Assembly: GCA_964030785.1 (NCBI GenBank)
Contig: OZ034968.1
Coordinates: 54,285,730-54,349,729 of the forward strand
Direction: 5' to 3'
DNA: 64,000 nucleotides
Source of the DNA: Siderastrea siderea
Taxonomy: Eukaryota; Cnidaria; Anthozoa; Scleractinia; Rhizangiidae
Shown here piece by piece: positions 45,469-62,354 of this stretch; position 1 is the first letter of the stretch; every line of letters starts with the position of its first letter. The notes under the pieces are model-generated. The model was not told the origin of the DNA. It did not search any database and saw only the letters and a list, made by a program, of their open reading frames with translations. The translations under genes and the position numbers were made by a program.

Positions 45469-47327
45469 GTAATAATAGTAATAAATAAATAAATAAGGAT
45501 GCGTGTAGAAAGCTTAAGGCCTGGACGTCATCAACTTTAATTAGAAGAAGTCGTTTTGTCACACGTCGGCTCTCCAATGACTCTTTTCAGGATAGCTCTA
45601 TCCCCCCTCTTTTTCGTTTGAACACTTACTTTCCATGTTAGTCAGCAGATTTCGTCTTATCACCCGCTTTCCAATGTCTCTTTAGTTTGCGTATCCCTTC
45701 TTCTTCGTTTGGACTTAAACTATCCGTCTTCGCCAGCAGAGCTCGTCTTATTACACGTCACTTTTTAGAATCCGTTTACACCCCCACCCCCCCCCCCCCC
45801 CCGCTTCGTTTTCGTTTGAACTTTGACTTTCCATGTTTTTTAGCAGAAGTCATCTTACTACGCGCTTTGTAATGGCTCTTTTCCTGAGTTTGCGTTTATC
45901 TCCCTTCTTTTTCGTTTCAAACTTGACTTTCCAAATCCAGGGCTGCCTGTGTGACTATTTATGCGAGTTTACGAAGCTACGACGGCAACGCTATGTAAAC
46001 CGTTAACTGACAAATTCAGGTTAGTTTAAGCTCCTTGAAGATTGCTCCAATTCGTGCAATTGGTAAACTGTAACCGAACTATCCAGGAGCTATATTCCTT
46101 GAGGCACTGTTCAAGGTCATCGAAGACAAATAATTATATAAAAGGAAGGTAAAAGAAAGAACGACTGGATAACGGGAAAATTCACCATCGTGTGGTACGA
46201 TTAGATCCATTATCATTGTCCAATTATATCTTCTGTTCATATATCGGACGTTCTTATTGCTCTCGCAGTCGTGGTTTCGTAAATTCCATAGTGACCATGC
46301 TGAATATGAGACTGTGGAGAAACTGGCCAGCTGAATGACAGATGGCGAGGTCAGTCAGGTGTGTCAGGGTACCCCTGAGTACGGCGACGACAATGTGAAC
46401 AGTGAGCTATATAGGCTTGTACGGTCACCTTTCAAATGATAATCTCATGTTTTAATCTCACTATAAACAGCTATAAAGAAGTGTCATATGTTTCTTACTT
46501 TTTTACAGCACCTTGGTCCAGTGACCTCCGTCAGCTTGTTGACTGCAATAAGCATCGATCGTTATCTCACACTTGTAAGGCAGCAACTAATGTACAACCG
46601 AAGATGGTATCTCAAGCCACCTTGGTTGATCTTCTTCGCCTGGGTGTACGGTACAAGTCAAAACTTCCCGGTCTTTTATTCAGCTGAAGTTGTTCCCATT
46701 GATTTTAAAAACAACACAGTATACTACTGCACCACTACACAGGGCAGCACGCCCTTTGGAAGAATTTACCTTCTCGTCTCTGTTTTACTTGGGTTCGTTA
46801 TTCCCTTGGCAACAATGACCGTATCATACTATCATGTAATAAGAGTGGTATGGACCAGAAATCAGAGACTTTCTTCTGAAGTCGACTCTGAATCTGATGC
46901 TAGAATCACAAACACAAAGCTTTTGGAACGATCTAGAAAAAGAGTTCTTCGCGTTTTGTTGATAGTTGTCATTTGCTTTGTAACTTGCTGGCTGCCGTTT
47001 GCTCTTTACCATGGAATCTTGGAGCAATATGTCAAGGAACCTCCTAACCCCATGGATGCGGTACGACTGATTACCTATGGCGTGGGCTTAGCCAACTCAA
47101 TGTGCAACCCATTCATTTACTATTTCAGTGTTGGAGGAAAATCAGTAAGCTCTAGGAAAAGAAGTTTCATGGAAATAATGGGAAAAGGGGCAAGAACGTC
47201 ATCACCAAGTGAAGGAAGAAGCGCGAACCCTTCAAAGTCTGCTTGTAGTTGCAAGTTATCGGGTAACGTGATGGAGTTAGGCTTTCACCCAATCAACAAC
47301 AACATTGTTTCTCTTTCTAATCAATAA
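38617..47327 (+). CDS. Class A G-protein-coupled receptor, three exons, intact tandem paralogue
   Basis: Exons 38617-38689, 40700-40932 and 46509-47327 have the same sizes, phases and split codons as the gene at 32342 for exons 1 and 2, and give 374 residues. Present are VGNG (TM1), LAISDLM (TM2), LCKLSRF with the disulfide Cys, SIDRYLT with the DRY motif, CWLPF (TM6) and NPFIYYF (TM7). The tail is shorter and different from residue about 320 on. Most of the helical core is nearly identical to the paralogue, so the duplication is fairly recent. Intron 2 is 5.6 kb, versus 1.0 kb in the paralogue, mainly because of the inverted-repeat element at 41215-44370. The exon 2 acceptor tract (ttttttaag) is weak but usable. 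Ligand unknown. Confidence 0.92.
38690..40269 (+). other. First part of intron 1 of the second intact receptor gene
   Basis: No gene or clear mobile element is seen; frames are short and lack domains. Confidence 0.45.
40270..40660. mobile_element. tRNA-derived foldback repeat in intron 1
   Basis: Similar arms are inverted: tctttctta near 40652 pairs with aagaaagatg near 40288, and the tgggacaaag arms match. The plus-strand right half has a Pol III A box (TAGCTCAGTGG, 40516-40526) and B box (TTCGATTCC, 40560-40568), then T7 (40584-40590). The minus-strand left half has another B box (40361-40373). It looks like two tRNA-derived SINE pieces joined head to head. Confidence 0.6.
41232..41310 (+). 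repeat. G-rich minisatellite (GGGGTGC)n
   Basis: Tandem 7-bp units (gggtgcg) beside the left end of the inverted-repeat element; a C-rich mirror image is at about 44312-44352. The G-rich strand could form G-quadruplexes. Confidence 0.8.
42274..42346 (-). tRNA. tRNA-Thr(GGT)-like pseudogene, copy 1
   Basis: Folds as a cloverleaf with a 7-bp acceptor stem (GGCTTGT with GCAAGCC), D stem GCTC/GAGC, A box TAGCTCAATTGG and B box GGTTCGAATCC. The anticodon loop reads CCGGTAT, anticodon GGT (Thr). Position 33 is C where functional tRNAs have U, the anticodon stem has an A-C mismatch, and eukaryotes normally lack a GGT tRNA-Thr. It is therefore a tRNA-derived repeat, probably not a translating tRNA. 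Confidence 0.6.
42522..42594 (-). tRNA. tRNA-Thr(GGT)-like pseudogene, copy 2
   Basis: Identical in the tRNA body to copy 1, 248 bp further on, with the same C33 and the same T6 stretch after it. Confidence 0.6.
42770..42842 (-). tRNA. tRNA-Thr(GGT)-like pseudogene, copy 3
   Basis: Third tandem copy at the same 248-bp spacing and identical in the tRNA body, showing recent array expansion. Confidence 0.6.
43000..43072 (+). tRNA. tRNA-Thr(GGT)-like pseudogene, copy 4, inverted
   Basis: The same tRNA body on the plus strand, head to head with copy 3 across an AT-rich palindrome (about 42895-42945). The T6 stretch follows at 43075-43080. Confidence 0.6.
44187..44275 (+). repeat. (TTTA)n microsatellite
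   Basis: About 20 copies of a 4-bp unit with a few substitutions, in the right arm of the inverted-repeat element. Confidence 0.9.
45415..45496 (+). repeat. (TAA)n microsatellite in intron 2
   Basis: About 25 copies of taa, ending in an (aaat)n stretch. The poly-Leu frame on the other strand is an artefact of it. Confidence 0.95.
45544..45940 (+). repeat. Imperfect tandem repeat, about 90-106-bp units, with poly-C tract
   Basis: Four diverged units, each with a (t/a)cgtctta(t/c)...ac(g/c)c block (near 45549, 45652, 45743 and 45849) followed by a tttttcgtttgaac-like block. A poly-C tract at about 45781-45802 interrupts the third unit. Confidence 0.6.
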
Positions 47328-49712
47328 GAAAGTGGTCAGCAATTGTGACTTGAGCATTAACTGGCGAAGTCATTGGTTCCCAAATAGTGGGGGCAATAGT
47401 AGATTGTATATTAATGAGATTTAGGACAGAATCGCATACACCATTGGTGACTTATTATTTCGCTTTAATAATTTCAGAAAACGTATGATTTCCGTAAAGA
47501 AAGGAAACCAATTATTTAATGAACCTTTGGAAATTGCATTAGGCAACACGTATTTTGAAAATGTTGTATATTTAACTTAAAATTTCTTGAAGAATGCGAT
47601 TTTTTGAAAGCAAAGAACTCTTGGCAAACAACATACCTCCTCAAATCTGAGTTTGCCTGATACGAAACGGTATGATTGAAAAGGAAGCCGAGAAGAGAAC
47701 TTGTTTTCTACAGTGTACAGGATACCTGGGTCAAGACCCGTAAAAAGACAGTAGGAAAAGACGTTTTATGCCTCCAACACAGGTGCGATAAAAGCACCCT
47801 TAAGGACCCGATTTGGTAGTGATCCTGTCAAATAGCTGCTTAAAATTGTAAATAAAACACTATTAATAGTCAATCAAATTCAACGCGAAGTGATGAAATC
47901 AATTGCATGCGAGTGGACGTGTGTTTTGCCACAATGCAAAAAATAGCAGACATGGACCGGACAAGTGTTTTCACGGAGCTATTTAGCTGCAAATATACTA
48001 AATAGGTATCGGATCGATCGGGGACGGCGTCTCAGCGAATCTTTTGGGGGACGTGAGCGCCTATAATGTTTTTCCAACTTGATTTTACGAACAACAGTCA
48101 GCTGTAAATTGTTTGTCATCCATATGAAAGAGGGCTGGAATTAAAACAAAATAATAAAACAAAATATTACACAAACCAACACTACCAGTGTGAACAATAT
48201 TAGTCATAAATTTACACAAACCAACACTATCAGTGTGAACAATATTAGTGATGAGTTAGCTAGTGCGGGGAAGACCCACAAACATACCTGTAAACAGGAA
48301 GTCGAAAAGACGAACATGCGGCTAATGCTATTTATAGTGAAACAGCTGGCCAACGTTTTAGATAAGTCAAGAAATTCAATATTGTCTAAGTTTTAAAAGA
48401 CGTCTTCACGAGGAAACATGCACGTCTCAGTAGGCATGCTGTCGTTACAAATTGAAGCACCCATCATAACAAAGCACATGAAAGCACTTCCGGGAGGAAA
48501 ACAAAAGGACACAAAGACTGCAAATAAGAGATGGTTTACACCCCCACTCCCCTTTTTTCAAAGGTGACGTTTCAACATATTTGCCTTTAAAACGTTATGA
48601 GGTTTATCTCGAATAATCACTCCCCTTTATAAATATTTGGCCTTCTTCAAAACACACAAAAAATAATCGTCACACCTATACGGTATTTCAGGCTTGTTAT
48701 TCAGGTTTTTATTTTACGAGTGGTGTTTTATTACTCTAGAATCGAATAAAATTGTTATCCCAGAAATCGTTAATCTTAGCTTTTGCTCCCTATATGCTTC
48801 CGAAATCGCCAATCCGCAAAAATTCAAGTAATTATTGTTACACGTAAGTCTAGGATATATAAAATGTATTGTAAAATACAGTTCCCCTTCCTAAAGTAAC
48901 ATTATGTTTGGTACCCAGTCATCTCCTCAAACACTGTCAAACCATAAGGTAATCGTATTCAGTTAAACCATCGTTTTTGACTTCCAGCCTTCGGGGAGCA
49001 CAGTAAAGCTTTTTTAGCCAAAAAAAAGTTACAGACGCTTTATTACAACCACCCAAGAAAACTGTCAGTGATGCATTCCACACGATTTATCACTAAAGAA
49101 CCAGTTAGGCTTTACACTAATGAAAAGACTTATCCGTTTTCCTAATTAACCTGTGGTAATTGTACGGTAAAATGTACGCACGTAAACAAAACCACAATAC
49201 GCCAACACACAGCCTTCCAAACAATATTCGACCTTTATCGCGACCAAAGTGAAGTAGGCAGAAGACACGATAACCAGTCAGCCGCGGAGGAAAAAAGATG
49301 TCGCAACGACCAGAAAGGGGAGATTGTGGCGTTTGACATATTACCCCTCAAAAAGAAACAAAAATATGCAATACCCGATTTACCACTTTAAAAACGAGTA
49401 GGGGCTTGGAACCGAGTGAAGATTACAAAGAAATGGTCGTTCACATGAAAAGACATAAAAGAATTGGAAGACTTGGAAGACATGGCAATTTTGATAAAGT
49501 TTGGATGAGTAGATTAGACTCATGAGTTTAAAAACATATAATATAAAATCCTATACAAATGTCACCTTATTATGAAAAGTTTATCTCCACTCCCCTCCCA
49601 TCCTTACCATAGAAGCTCTTTTGTCTAGCTAATTACTGGGAAGTCATTTATTTTGATTCTAGTCAACTGATAAGTTGGGAACTTGGTAGGATTGGCAGAA
49701 TGTCTAAACTCA
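47328..49712. other. Intergenic region after the receptor cluster
   Basis: No gene is recognised. A 45-bp tandem duplication (acacaaaccaacacta at 48169 and 48214) is the only clear structure. Confidence 0.5.
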
Positions 49713-50366
49713 TGTATGTCCAGGGGTTTCAATAACATTTGGTATAAGCGGCCACTGAAGGGCTATTAGGCGGCTGTGACTTTTAAAGGGTCCGCAAGGC
49801 CCCTTTCCCCTAGGGGGGTCTGGGGGCATGCCCCCCCCATGAAAATTTGAAATCTAGAAGCTCGGAAATGCGATTTCTAGCGTTCTGGGCATCAAAAAGC
49901 GTGCTGCTGATGGGTTCTTTTATTGTCCACAAAACAGGGTTTTTTGACAAACTATTTATTTTGTGATGCAAAGAGGTGCATTTTGAATACATTTTTTAGG
50001 CAGATGTCTCTCAGTGATACTTGATATCCACTTACGTACTGCAGTAATTTCTTTGAAGTTCTTTTTTTTAAAACAAGTATAACTTCTCTGCTACTCATTT
50101 AAATGAACCAACGTGGCAACGAACGTTTTTTAGCACTTCAGAAAAAAGTCTTTTTACTAATATTCTTACAAAACCAAACCTCATTTTAAACTTTTCATTG
50201 ATTGTCTAACGGCACATTATGAAGGTATTCAATAATGAAAAACAAATGAAAAGTTAAATCATATAATTAAATCATTCGGATGTCTAAGGTATCCTGAGAT
50301 GAACAGTGATAACATTGGTCGGCAATTACAAAACAACATGCACGCTATTTCTTTGGAATGTTTAGC

Positions 50367-52586
50367 TTAAGTCGTCCTGATCGGACAGATCAGAATCCTG
50401 TTCTCCCATTCTGAGGTGGAATCCAAGCTGCTCTCCTTCTCGGGCGGCAATTTCAGCAGGGCTTCTGCGTGTTCAAGTTCCTGTTCTAGGAAATCCACCT
50501 CCTGGTCTAAAGCTTCTGCAACCCTCCACACCCTTTCAATTTCCTCGCTCTGAGTGTCCACTTGAACACCGGAATCTTGAAGCTGTACAGGTTGTTGAAC
50601 ATCTCTTGATGGCACCTTTGCAATTTTCCGACGTGGTTTTGCTAACCATTCCTTTACTGCCGTTGTGATTAAAGGCCGGCAATCTTCAACTTGAGGCCCA
50701 TTAATAGATACTTGTAGGAGAGCGTTAAGCATGTCATTTTTTAGTGTCGAACGCAATCTGGTTTTTAGCCTTTTGATGGCAGAGGCTCCACGTTCTGGCC
50801 AAGCATTGCTCACCGGAAGTGAGAGGCAGACTTCGGCCAGCTCAAGCAGGCATGGACAAAGGTGCTGGTAGGTGGAATTCAGTCGCATAAGGTGTTCCAA
50901 TGTCCATTCTGTGGGCGTTTTATGAGCAAGATTCCTACCAGCCGTGGGCCTTGCTATCTCTTGAGGAACCTCCTTTTGAAGTTGTAGAAGGTTGTATTTG
51001 AATTTGTTCCACTCACAAATCAGTTCCTCTTTTTTGCCATCTCTGTCCTGTAATCCTTGATAAAAGTGATCTGCTAGAATTTCTACTTCAGCCACCCCAT
51101 AGGTCTTAAATCCAACAGCATTTCTTTCAGGAACAGACATCGGGTCAAATACTTTGAATGCAGATAAGACTGGGAGGTTTCCATCAAATCGATTTGAGAG
51201 ATTGTCCTTCAGAGCTTGAACATACTGCCTCGACAAGCTTGTAATCAGACCTTCGCTGTGGGTTGTTAATTCAAGAGATTCACATCTGTGTAGTCTTCCA
51301 TTTTCTCCGATATCTTCCTTTAATCGAGACAGATGCTTCATTTCAGATGCAATGTGGTCAAGCTTTTCGAAGGTGTATTCTATTGCAGGTGCAATACAGC
51401 CAAATGAAATCTCCCCTTCCTGAAAAACCTTGCTAATATGTGACAGAACAGGAAGTACGTCATGCAGCAGGTACACGGCACCAACAAACTTGATGTTGCC
51501 TACTTGCTTCAGCAGTCCAGTGGCTGTGGCGTCACCATCTTCTTTAAAGGACTTCAAAACCGTGGTTAGAGCTTCGAAGTCTTCATAAACGCCTTCTATG
51601 GCCCTGTTAGTTGACAGCCAACGAGTTCTGCATGCCTTTTGAATTCTTGTTTTGATCTTCTTGTTCCCTTGTCGAGAGAGATTCAACGACTTTACTTTTA
51701 GCACAGCTTTTGCATAAGCAACTGACTTCTTTGCTGAATTGTCAAAAAAAGACCAGAGTTGATAAAGAATCTTTTCCACTTGCTGTAAATAGGTCACGCT
51801 ATCACAGGCGTCAGCACATGCCAGTGCCAGTCGATGACAGATGCAGTGAACGTTAATCAATGGCTTTATTTCAGACCGCAGTTTTGCGGCTACGCCATTT
51901 GTCTTTCCAGTCATTACAGATGCGCCATCACTAGAAAAACTTGCGAGCTTTTGCTTATCAATCGCAGACTCTTCCAACTGCTTTAGGATAGCATTGTTTA
52001 TTGTTGCAGCGTTTGCCGAAGTCGACTTCTCAAGGAGATCGCTTGCAGCAAGAAATTTGGTGTTTGGTTTACCCGTGGTTGGATTTACAAATTTAATGAA
52101 GGTGATAAGTTGCTCCTTATTGGCAACATCATTGGCTTCGTCACACAACAAACCGAAGCTTCTCACGTCTGAAAAAGGGTTTGTAACTGTGTCTCGAACA
52201 ACTTTACCCAGCAGTAAAAACATCTCCCTTACTGAGCCAGCAGATCTGTGCTGGAAAAATCTCATGTCTTTAAGTCCAACCTGTTCTAACAACTCAAGCA
52301 AGCTGCCGAACTTCTTATTCGCAATTTCTTCCTTTGCGAGCCAGTACATGGCAAGAAAAGTGTTGTAGTAGACGTCATCTCTGGTCTTTTCCTTTCTTTC
52401 TATCTCTTCATTAAAGGTTGAGACCCTACTCAACAGTTCGGCAGAAATAGCTGCTGAGTGTTGTTGCGACTTGGCATGTTCCTCTACTGCCTTTTTCTTG
52501 AATCGTACTGCTGGTTCCAAATTAAACTTCTTACTTTTGTTTTTTGTGTTAGCGACGTTGTGCTTCCTACAAAGGAGGCAGAACAT
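50367..52586 (-). pseudogene. hAT transposase (ZNF862/DUF4371 type), main part
   Basis: This 739-codon frame has the end of a TTF-type zinc finger (C3, C6, H37 and H43), a DUF4371-like RNase H region with candidate catalytic D149 (LLCDEAND) and D220 (SSDGASVM), a CxxCH-like turn (HCICHRLALA, about 247-256) and the hAT C-terminal dimerisation motif (ERGASAIKRLKTRLR, about 600-614). A coiled coil and acidic tail follow. The enzyme cuts and joins TIR ends. The zinc finger begins upstream of the first ATG in the same frame, but a TAG at 52590-52592 lies just before it, so this ATG is not the original start and the gene is broken by one nonsense codon. Enclosing TIRs make it a transposon gene and not a domesticated host gene. 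Confidence 0.85.
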
Positions 52587-52589
52587 TCC

Positions 52590-53085
52590 CTACCCTTCCT
52601 CATAAAGTAGCCAGTTGTAACCTGTCTTGCTGCAGAATGTTATGTTGTCATTGATCCAATGATGATGGAACCTATCATCTGATTTCTTTGCCAAACGGTC
52701 TTGTTCAGAGGAAGAAACACTACTGCAGCTCCTGCTTTTACACTTGTGAAAACTATGTACCACAGATTCTGCCCCGAATGATGATCTTAGAAACTTCGCT
52801 TCACTTTCTTCGTTTTCAGCCTGTAATGCAGTAGGTTTTTTTCTCTGAATGTTTGAAGGGGCATCAACGTTGGAAGCATCTTTAGAGATTTCTTGTCTGC
52901 TTTCTTTTCTCTGAATGTTTGAAGGGGCATCAACCTTGGAAGCATCTTTAGAGATTTCTTGTCTGCTTTCTTTTACCACTAACGTTTGTTGTGGGATCTT
53001 GGGCTGATTTCGTTTTTCTTCACAAGATAAATCGTCTGAAGAAAATTGTAAGTCTTTTTGTAAGCTGGGCCGTCGATACTCAGTA
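52590..53085 (-). pseudogene. N-terminal part of the hAT transposase, upstream of the stop
   Basis: In the same frame as 52586-50367 and separated only by TAG (52590-52592) and one codon. It contains a 24-residue direct duplication starting KESRQEISKDAS and ends in the first part of the zinc finger (HHHWINDNITF then YNWLLYEEG). The frame is open back to about 53085 with no ATG, so an upstream exon or a lost start must be assumed. Confidence 0.7.
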
Positions 53086-53399
53086 CATGCATGCAGTTAA
53101 TAGAAACTAAAAGTTATTCTTAAAAACTAACTGCAAAGAATGTACCGAAAGCTGTTTATTCTACGAATTCGAAGGAAACTACAATTGACCACAATACGGC
53201 AATTACATAAAGGAAATCAATCCAAAGAAATGATAACATTATTCCTACCGGTTGATGAAGACTGGTTCCCGTCAGGGTTTGTCCCAGAGTCCTTGAAAAA
53301 CCGCTTAAACGCATTAATATTTATGTCCCTCGTGTCGTTCTGCTTACGTTTTCTAGACGCCGTATTGTTTTGTCATGATATCGAGGCTTCAGTTTTTTA

Positions 53400-54850
53400 G
53401 TGTACCGCTGGCCGTTGAAATTATCGCTCGCGTCGCTCGCGTTTGTGTCGTCCGTTTTTTGGCCTTGGGTCTGTTTTGCCTGCTTTTTTTACCCCGCCGT
53501 CAGGACGGGGTCTAGCAATACTCCTTTTTCGTTTTTTTGTTTTTTTTTTTTTTGTCGTGGTCAGTTACCCCAGACCTCCGCTCGGTCAAAACAATACTTG
53601 CCGGTAAACTTTGTTCATTTAGTGTTTATTCGCCAGAATTTTCATGAAAGTTGGTGTAGAAAATTACCGGCGATTTAATGGCATGAAAATTCCTTCGATG
53701 AAAGCAAGAACGAAGGTGCTAGCGAGCTTTGAAGCTGGCATGAATTTGCCAAACCTGCCCTGGCACGTAAACATTACATCACTGAAACACAAAAGGTGAT
53801 CCGGGGAAGTCCCTTGCTTTCGCCAAGTTGAAAAATTCAACAGTGAAATGCAAGCATATTTTTGGCAGTTTTGCTTTGCTTCGCCGAAATCTTTAGGGAA
53901 AGTTGTGTAGAAAAGTACAAGAAATTCAATGGAGTTGACTTCTCTTCAATGAGAGCAAGGACGAAGGTGCTAGCGAGCTTTGAAAGCCAGTGATTCATGC
54001 TACGTGCCGTAGCACATAAACATTACGTCATTGAAACACAGAAGCCGATTCGGAGAAGTAAACTTGCTTGCGCCAAATCACTCATCGAATCACGGCCTAA
54101 AATAGACTTTTACGGTTTTTCATAGCTACCAGTTTCCTTTAGATTTTAGAATGAGTTTTTTTTATCAAGAAATCTATTTAAAATCCGTGCCCTTGCTATT
54201 TAGAATTACGCTGACATGTCAGTTCGTTTATTTAAAAAAACGTGCCTTAACTTAGTCACGCTATGGTCAAAATATTTCGTCACGTTCTTCTTCGCGAAAG
54301 CTAGGACAAGTGGATGACCAAGGATGAGGGATGGGGTTCATACTATCAGGGATTCATGTTACCACAGGGAGAAGCGTGCGGAGCAGACGCGTAAGGGGAA
54401 ATGGCAGCAAACACAGGTACGATAAATCATCAACTTTAAAATTTACACCACTTGAGCTCGTATCTTGAGTGACCGTAATATATTTTGCTCCCTGGGAGGA
54501 GGAGAAAAACGGCGGGGTCCAATGAAAGTAGGAACGAAGGTGCTAGCGAGCTTTGAAGCTGGAATGAATTCGCCTAACTTGCCGTGGGGCGTAAACATTA
54601 CATCACTGAAACACAGAAGCCGATTCGGGGAAGTCCTTGCTTTCGCCAAGTTGAATAATTCAACAGTCAAATGCAAGCATTTTTTTGGCAGTTTTGCTTT
54701 GCTTCGCCAAAATCTTTAGGGAAAGTTGTGTAGAAAAGTACAATGAATTCAATGGATTTAACATTTCTTCGACGAGAGCAAGGACGAATGTACTAGGGAG
54801 CTTAAGTTTGAAAGCTGGCATGAACTCGCGATCGCTATGAGCTTAGTAAT
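53400..54850. repeat. Dispersed direct repeats inside the hAT element
   Basis: A unit containing aacgaaggtgctagcgagct occurs near 53709, 53951 and 54532 with a fourth, diverged copy near 54783. Associated blocks (gtaaacattacatcactgaa and atctttagggaaagttgtgt) recur in the same order. The open frames crossing these units are not supported as genes. Confidence 0.7.
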
Positions 54851-54977
54851 TTATGATGTAAAGTATGTATGTATGAGTGCCAAGAAGTGAGTAATACTGC
54901 CCTCCATAATTTCCCCCCGACCACAGGCCTTAAAAGTAAGAAATTAGAAATGAGAACCAAGATAAAAGAAAAATCTT

Positions 54978-55050
54978 TGACCCCGGCGGGATTCGAACCC
55001 ACGACCTCCGGATTAGAACACCGTCGCTCAACCAACTGAGCTACGAGGCC
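54978..55050 (-). tRNA. tRNA-Arg(TCT)-like gene
   Basis: The minus strand folds as a 73-nt cloverleaf: acceptor GGCCTCG with CGGGGTC (two wobbles), A box TAGCTCAGTTGG, anticodon loop GTTCTAA with U33 and anticodon TCT (Arg), B box GGTTCGAATCC, discriminator A, then a T5 terminator at 54971-54975 read on the plus strand as aaaaa/aatct. The anticodon stem has mismatches at both ends. It sits inside the hAT element, so it may be a SINE head or pseudogene. Confidence 0.6.
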
Positions 55051-55435
55051 AGGCTGAGTCACGCTGTGATCAAAATAATAATTTCATCACGCTCTTCGTC
55101 ACGCACGCTAAAACAGAGTGATTAGGCAAGTCGTGTCTTGATTTATATTATCATCGCAAGCACGTAAAAGATACGATAAATCACCAACTTTTACCTGGCC
55201 GTAATATATTTTGGACCCCAAGGGCAGAGAGAACAACGGCGGGGTTAATGCCCCCTGGGGCTTTTCTTGTTAGCATTTAAAATAATTTTAATGGTCGTCG
55301 TCGTTGTTGTATTTGCTTTTTTATTAATATCATTTTTATTTTCATTAATGAAATCCAAACGGACGGCGGTAAGAGGTCCTACAGGCGGCGGTAGACCGCC
55401 GGTAACCGGCTTTTATTGAAACCCCTGTTAATGTC

Positions 55436-56116
55436 TACATTTCTTTTAAGAGCTTTTCCAAAACTCAACTTCGAAGGCCTATTGTTTTCGTTCGAAAGTT
55501 CGTGTCATTTTGTGAACCTCCAAGCCATCGCTTAGCCATCTTTGGAAATTCGTTTACATAGTACACTTTTTTTTTCTTGTTTATCAGAGATGGACCTTCA
55601 TCTCGAGTAGTGCCTGAACTTCATTTCAAAACTCCTGGTGTGATGAAGAAAACATACGGAAAATGTCAGTGAAGCACAGCCTTGTGGTCACTTACACTAC
55701 CTGTGCTAGTTGAGGTTTTCGCGACCATGACAATATAAAAATGTTTCCCAGGCGGGAATCGATCCCATGAACATCCGCTCTTCTGGAGTCAACAAATGTT
55801 TAATTTGCATTGAAGTTTAAGTACAATTAAATGTTTTATCCCGGTATGCAGAGATAGCACCAAAAGACGATTTGTTCAGCATTCAATTTACTCAACCTTT
55901 TATTCAAATAATGATCACAAATTTCTCAATTTAAAGTAATCAATTGTAATCAATTGGTTAACAAATTATACTACTAGTAAGTAATCTAATATTTTTATTA
56001 TTTTTTTTTTAGAAGTAACATCGTTTAATCCCATTCCAGTGTATGTCATGACAAGGGCGGAAAACGTAATTTCACTTTTTCTCAAGTTGTGCTTTCTTCA
56101 TCAAAATACACAGTTT
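55436..56116. other. Intergenic, with a partial tRNA-like B box
   Basis: A minus-strand B-box-like sequence (gggaatcgatccc, 55753-55765) suggests a SINE fragment. Nothing else is recognised before the end of the LamG gene. Confidence 0.45.
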
Positions 56117-61581
<5,465 letters not shown>

Positions 61582-62354
61582 CTGTCAACGAGAATAGTTG
61601 GAAACTAAACAAAAAAATGTTGTTGTCGTTTTTGTATCTTGTGTTTTTGTTTTGTTTGTTTGTTTTTCGACGTTCATGTTTACGATTATTTGGATGTTTA
61701 TCTAGATCTCTCACAAGATTGCACAGAATTTTAAAACTTCAATCCACCATTAGGAACCATACTATAAAATGTGACTTGAGGTCATTTAGTCCTGCCTCTT
61801 ACCAAGCATATGGATCAACGGCTGGTAATAGGTCCCGCTGAGAGCTACTGTTGCCACTAGGTAGCTCTCAAAAGTGCCGAGAATTGCCTACCGTCTCCAA
61901 AAGGCTCTGCCAGCAAGTCACATGTCACACCTCCACGTTTGGTGACCCTGGTAATACAATGTAGCTGAGTGACAATGGCAACAGGCGAGCCTCAAGTGCC
62001 TTTAAATATCTGGAACCCGTGGGTAAGGGAAGGACACCCTGAAATCAATGGCCCTGCAGGTTGGGGGCTGGGCATGGGGCCAATCCCCCCATCCCAAAAA
62101 ACAGCTATCGATTATGGAAACCAGAATGGAAGCCGAGGTCACTCTATCGAGTGTGCCGATAACTACTCAGGAGTGAGGTCAACACCCTGTTGTACTACAG
62201 GGGAAGGTTTTTTCACCGTGATGGAAAGCAGTAAGGGAAATGCAGGTGAAAACCGAAAGTAAACATGCATGAGGATTGTATGTATATGTACAGCACTGGA
62301 AACTCAACACAGGTTTGCAGAGAGATGCATGGCAAGGCATAAGAGAGAGATCAC

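Larger units (their letters stand above)
49721..55427 (-). mobile_element. hAT transposon, nearly complete
   Basis: The ends are CAGGGGTTTCAATAA and its inverse TTATTGAAACCCCTG (15 bp perfect, then weaker similarity). Flanks tgtatgtc (49713-49720) and ttaatgtc (55428-55435) agree at 6 of 8 positions, fitting an old 8-bp target duplication. It contains the transposase on the minus strand, a block of internal direct repeats and a tRNA-Arg-like sequence. Confidence 0.8.

Noticed and set aside
50367..53085. Domesticated host zinc-finger gene (ZNF862-like)
   Set aside because: Matching CAGGGG termini and a plausible 8-bp duplication enclose it, so it is more simply the transposase of a hAT element.
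54835..55062. Minus-strand 75-codon frame with the motif VAQLVERRCSNPEVVGSNPA
   Set aside because: This is the well-known artefact of translating a tRNA sequence; it covers the tRNA-Arg-like cloverleaf at 54978-55050.
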